Positions 12,691 to 14,168 of a DNA stretch of 14,168 bases are shown piece after piece. Source of the stretch: JAYFNU01 sp964458545 (lineage in GTDB: Bacteria; Bacillota; Clostridia; Oscillospirales; Ruminococcaceae); the NCBI GenBank assembly GCA_964458545.1, contig CAYWJF010000044.1, positions 1 through 14,168 on the forward strand, given 5' to 3'. The first letter of the stretch is position 1. Every line of letters begins with the position of its first letter. A program made the position numbers and the translations under genes. The notes beneath the pieces were generated by a model. That model was not told the origin of the DNA, ran no database searches, and was given only the letters and a program-made list of their open reading frames with translations.

Positions 12691-14168
12691 ATGAGTGATA
12701 CAAGTATATATAAGGATATCGCCCGAAGAACGGGCGGCGAAATATATATCGGCGTGGTGGGACCCGTTAGAACTGGTAAGTCCACCTTCATAAAAAAGTT
12801 TATGGAAACGCTGGTGCTTCCGAACATAGCAAACGCTTCCGTGCGCGAGCGCTCGCTCGACGAGCTTCCGCAGTCAGCGGCGGGGAAAACTATAATGACC
12901 ACCGAGCCGAAGTTCATACCCGAAGAGGCGATTAACGTGGAGCTTGAAGAGGGCGTCGGTATGCGGGTGCGCATGATAGACTGCGTAGGCTACACCGTGC
13001 CCGGAGCCCTTGGGCAGACCGAAAACGAGGAGCCGAGAATGGTTATCTCCCCGTGGTTTGAGGAGGCGGTGCCCTTCGACGTTGCCGCCGAAACGGGCAC
13101 GCGAAAGGTAATTAACGAGCATTCCACAATAGGCATTGTCGTTACCACCGACGGCTCGATAAGCGACATAGCGCGCGAGGATTACGTCACCGCCGAGGAA
13201 AGGGTAATTACCGAGCTTAAGGCGATTAAGAAGCCGTTTATTGTGCTTTTGAACTGTGTTGAGCCGCAAAGGAACGAGAGCACCGAACTTGCGGGCGCGT
13301 TAAGCGAAAAGTACGACGTGCCCGTTATACCCGTCAACTGTCTCGACCTCGACGAGCGTAGGATAAAGAACCTTCTTTCGGTTATAACTAACGAGTTCCC
13401 CGTGCGCCAGATAGATTTCGATATGCCGCGTTGGATAACCTCGCTAAAGAAGGACCACTGGCTGCGTTCCGCGCTCTTCGAGCGTGTAAGAGATTTTTCC
13501 TGCAGCGTTTACCGTATAAGCGAAATTCCTTCAAGACTCAGTATTTTGACCGACTGTGAATACGTGAAATGCTCCTCACGCGCCTCGGGAGACCTCGGCA
13601 CGGGAACGGTGAGGGTAGCAGTGTCGCTTCTTCCCGAGCTTTTCTACAAAATCATAGGTGAAACAACAGGTATTCAAATAGAGGACGAGGCGGGACTTAT
13701 GCCCTGTATAATTGAGCTTGCCGCCATAAAGGAGAAGTACGCCAAAATTAAGGGCGCGCTTGAGGAGGTCGAGCAGACGGGCTACGGAATAGTAATGCCG
13801 TCCCTTTCCGAGCTTCGTCTTGAGGAGCCCGAGATGATGAAGCAGGGCGGAAAGTACGGAGTGAAGCTGCGCGCCTCGGCACCCTCCATTCATATGCTTC
13901 GCGCGGACATTACCACAGAAGTGAACCCTATGGTCGGCAGCGAGAAGCAGAGCGAGGATTTGGTTAGCTACCTTTTACAAGAGTTTTCCGAGGACCCGAT
14001 AAAGATTTGGAGCAGCAATATCTTCGGAAAGTCGCTTAACGAGCTTGTGAACGAGGGGCTTCAAAACAAATTGTTCAGAATGCCGACCGACGCGCGCCTG
14101 AAGATTCAAGAAACGCTTGAGCGGGTAATAAACGACGGCTGCAACGGCTTAGTATGTATTATTCTTTA
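12691..14168 (+). CDS. spoIVA: SpoIVA, spore coat scaffold ATPase (lacks last base of stop at window edge)
   Basis: SpoIVA polymerises irreversibly on the forespore surface using ATP and forms the base of the spore coat in the mother cell. The visible 492 codons match the length I recall for B. subtilis SpoIVA, and the next two bases are TA, so a stop probably completes just past the window. The N-terminal TRAFAC-like ATPase domain has Walker A GPVRTGKS (24-31, Lys30), the sensor threonines Thr70 and Thr71 in MTTEPKF, and Walker B MIDCVG (95-100, Asp97), all at the same numbers as B. subtilis as I recall. The C-terminus, ending GLVCIIL, is the region reported to contact SpoVM and SipL; Gly486 is conserved. 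AGGAG (12677-12681) is the ribosome site and overlaps the sipL stop. spoVM and sipL lie just upstream. Confidence 0.97.
   Translation, partial: MSDTSIYKDIARRTGGEIYIGVVGPVRTGKSTFIKKFMETLVLPNIANASVRERSLDELPQSAAGKTIMTTEPKFIPEEAINVELEEGVGMRVRMIDCVGYTVPGALGQTENEEPRMVISPWFEEAVPFDVAAETGTRKVINEHSTIGIVVTTDGSISDIAREDYVTAEERVITELKAIKKPFIVLLNCVEPQRNESTELAGALSEKYDVPVIPVNCLDLDERRIKNLLSVITNEFPVRQIDFDMPRWITSLKKDHWLRSALFERVRDFSCSVYRISEIPSRLSILTDCEYVKCSSRASGDLGTGTVRVAVSLLPELFYKIIGETTGIQIEDEAGLMPCIIELAAIKEKYAKIKGALEEVEQTGYGIVMPSLSELRLEEPEMMKQGGKYGVKLRASAPSIHMLRADITTEVNPMVGSEKQSEDLVSYLLQEFSEDPIKIWSSNIFGKSLNELVNEGLQNKLFRMPTDARLKIQETLERVINDGCNGLVCIIL

Noticed and set aside
12330..12974. Antisense open frame of 214 codons across the sipL-spoIVA junction
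   Set aside because: It is serine-rich, as expected from the reverse of a GC-skewed coding strand, and overlaps two well-supported genes.

Overview
This window looks like a chromosomal segment from an endospore-forming member of the Clostridia, probably an uncultured gut-type lineage related to the Oscillospiraceae or Ruminococcaceae. Three things point there: the gene order, the Clostridia-style variants of PriA motifs, and the presence of SipL (a DUF3794/SPOCS protein) beside SpoIVA. Base composition is near 50% GC, yet isoleucine is often written ATA. All genes are on the + strand. I see no tRNA, rRNA, CRISPR array, insertion sequence or sign of recent gene transfer.

Region 1 (14-10684) is a tightly packed housekeeping operon: priA, def, fmt, a YugP-like membrane zinc protease, rsmB, rlmN, a PP2C phosphatase, a PASTA Ser/Thr kinase and rsgA. 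Spacing runs from a few bases of overlap (ATGA and TTGA junctions) to about 30 bases. The set joins replication restart, initiator formyl-Met handling (Fmt adds the formyl group, Def removes it), rRNA methylation, ribosome assembly (RsgA) and the kinase/phosphatase pair that senses the cell wall. The order matches Bacillus subtilis priA-def-fmt-rsmB-rlmN-prpC-prkC-rsgA, apart from the added protease gene. The kinase ends in an unusual extracellular tail: three PASTA repeats, an undefined beta-rich segment, and a BIG2-type Ig-like domain.

Region 2 (10685-11154) is a 470-base stretch that holds two genes too short for routine gene calling. A perfect GAAA-capped hairpin terminator closes the rsgA operon. 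A near-consensus promoter overlaps its distal edge. Then come a 46-codon gene for a small hydrophobic protein of unknown function and a 28-codon gene that I identify as spoVM. A second intrinsic terminator follows. The rpe and thiN genes that lie between rsgA and spoVM in B. subtilis are missing.

Region 3 (11155-14168) holds sipL and spoIVA, 12 bases apart and probably co-transcribed. SpoIVA runs to the window edge, where only the last base of its probable stop codon is missing.

Together, regions 2 and 3 form a compact module for the base layer of the spore coat. SpoVM is expected to mark the convex forespore membrane, SpoIVA to polymerise on it using ATP, and SipL to bind SpoIVA and link it to the outer layers. 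The 46-residue membrane peptide encoded just upstream of spoVM is the best candidate here for an undescribed part of this system.
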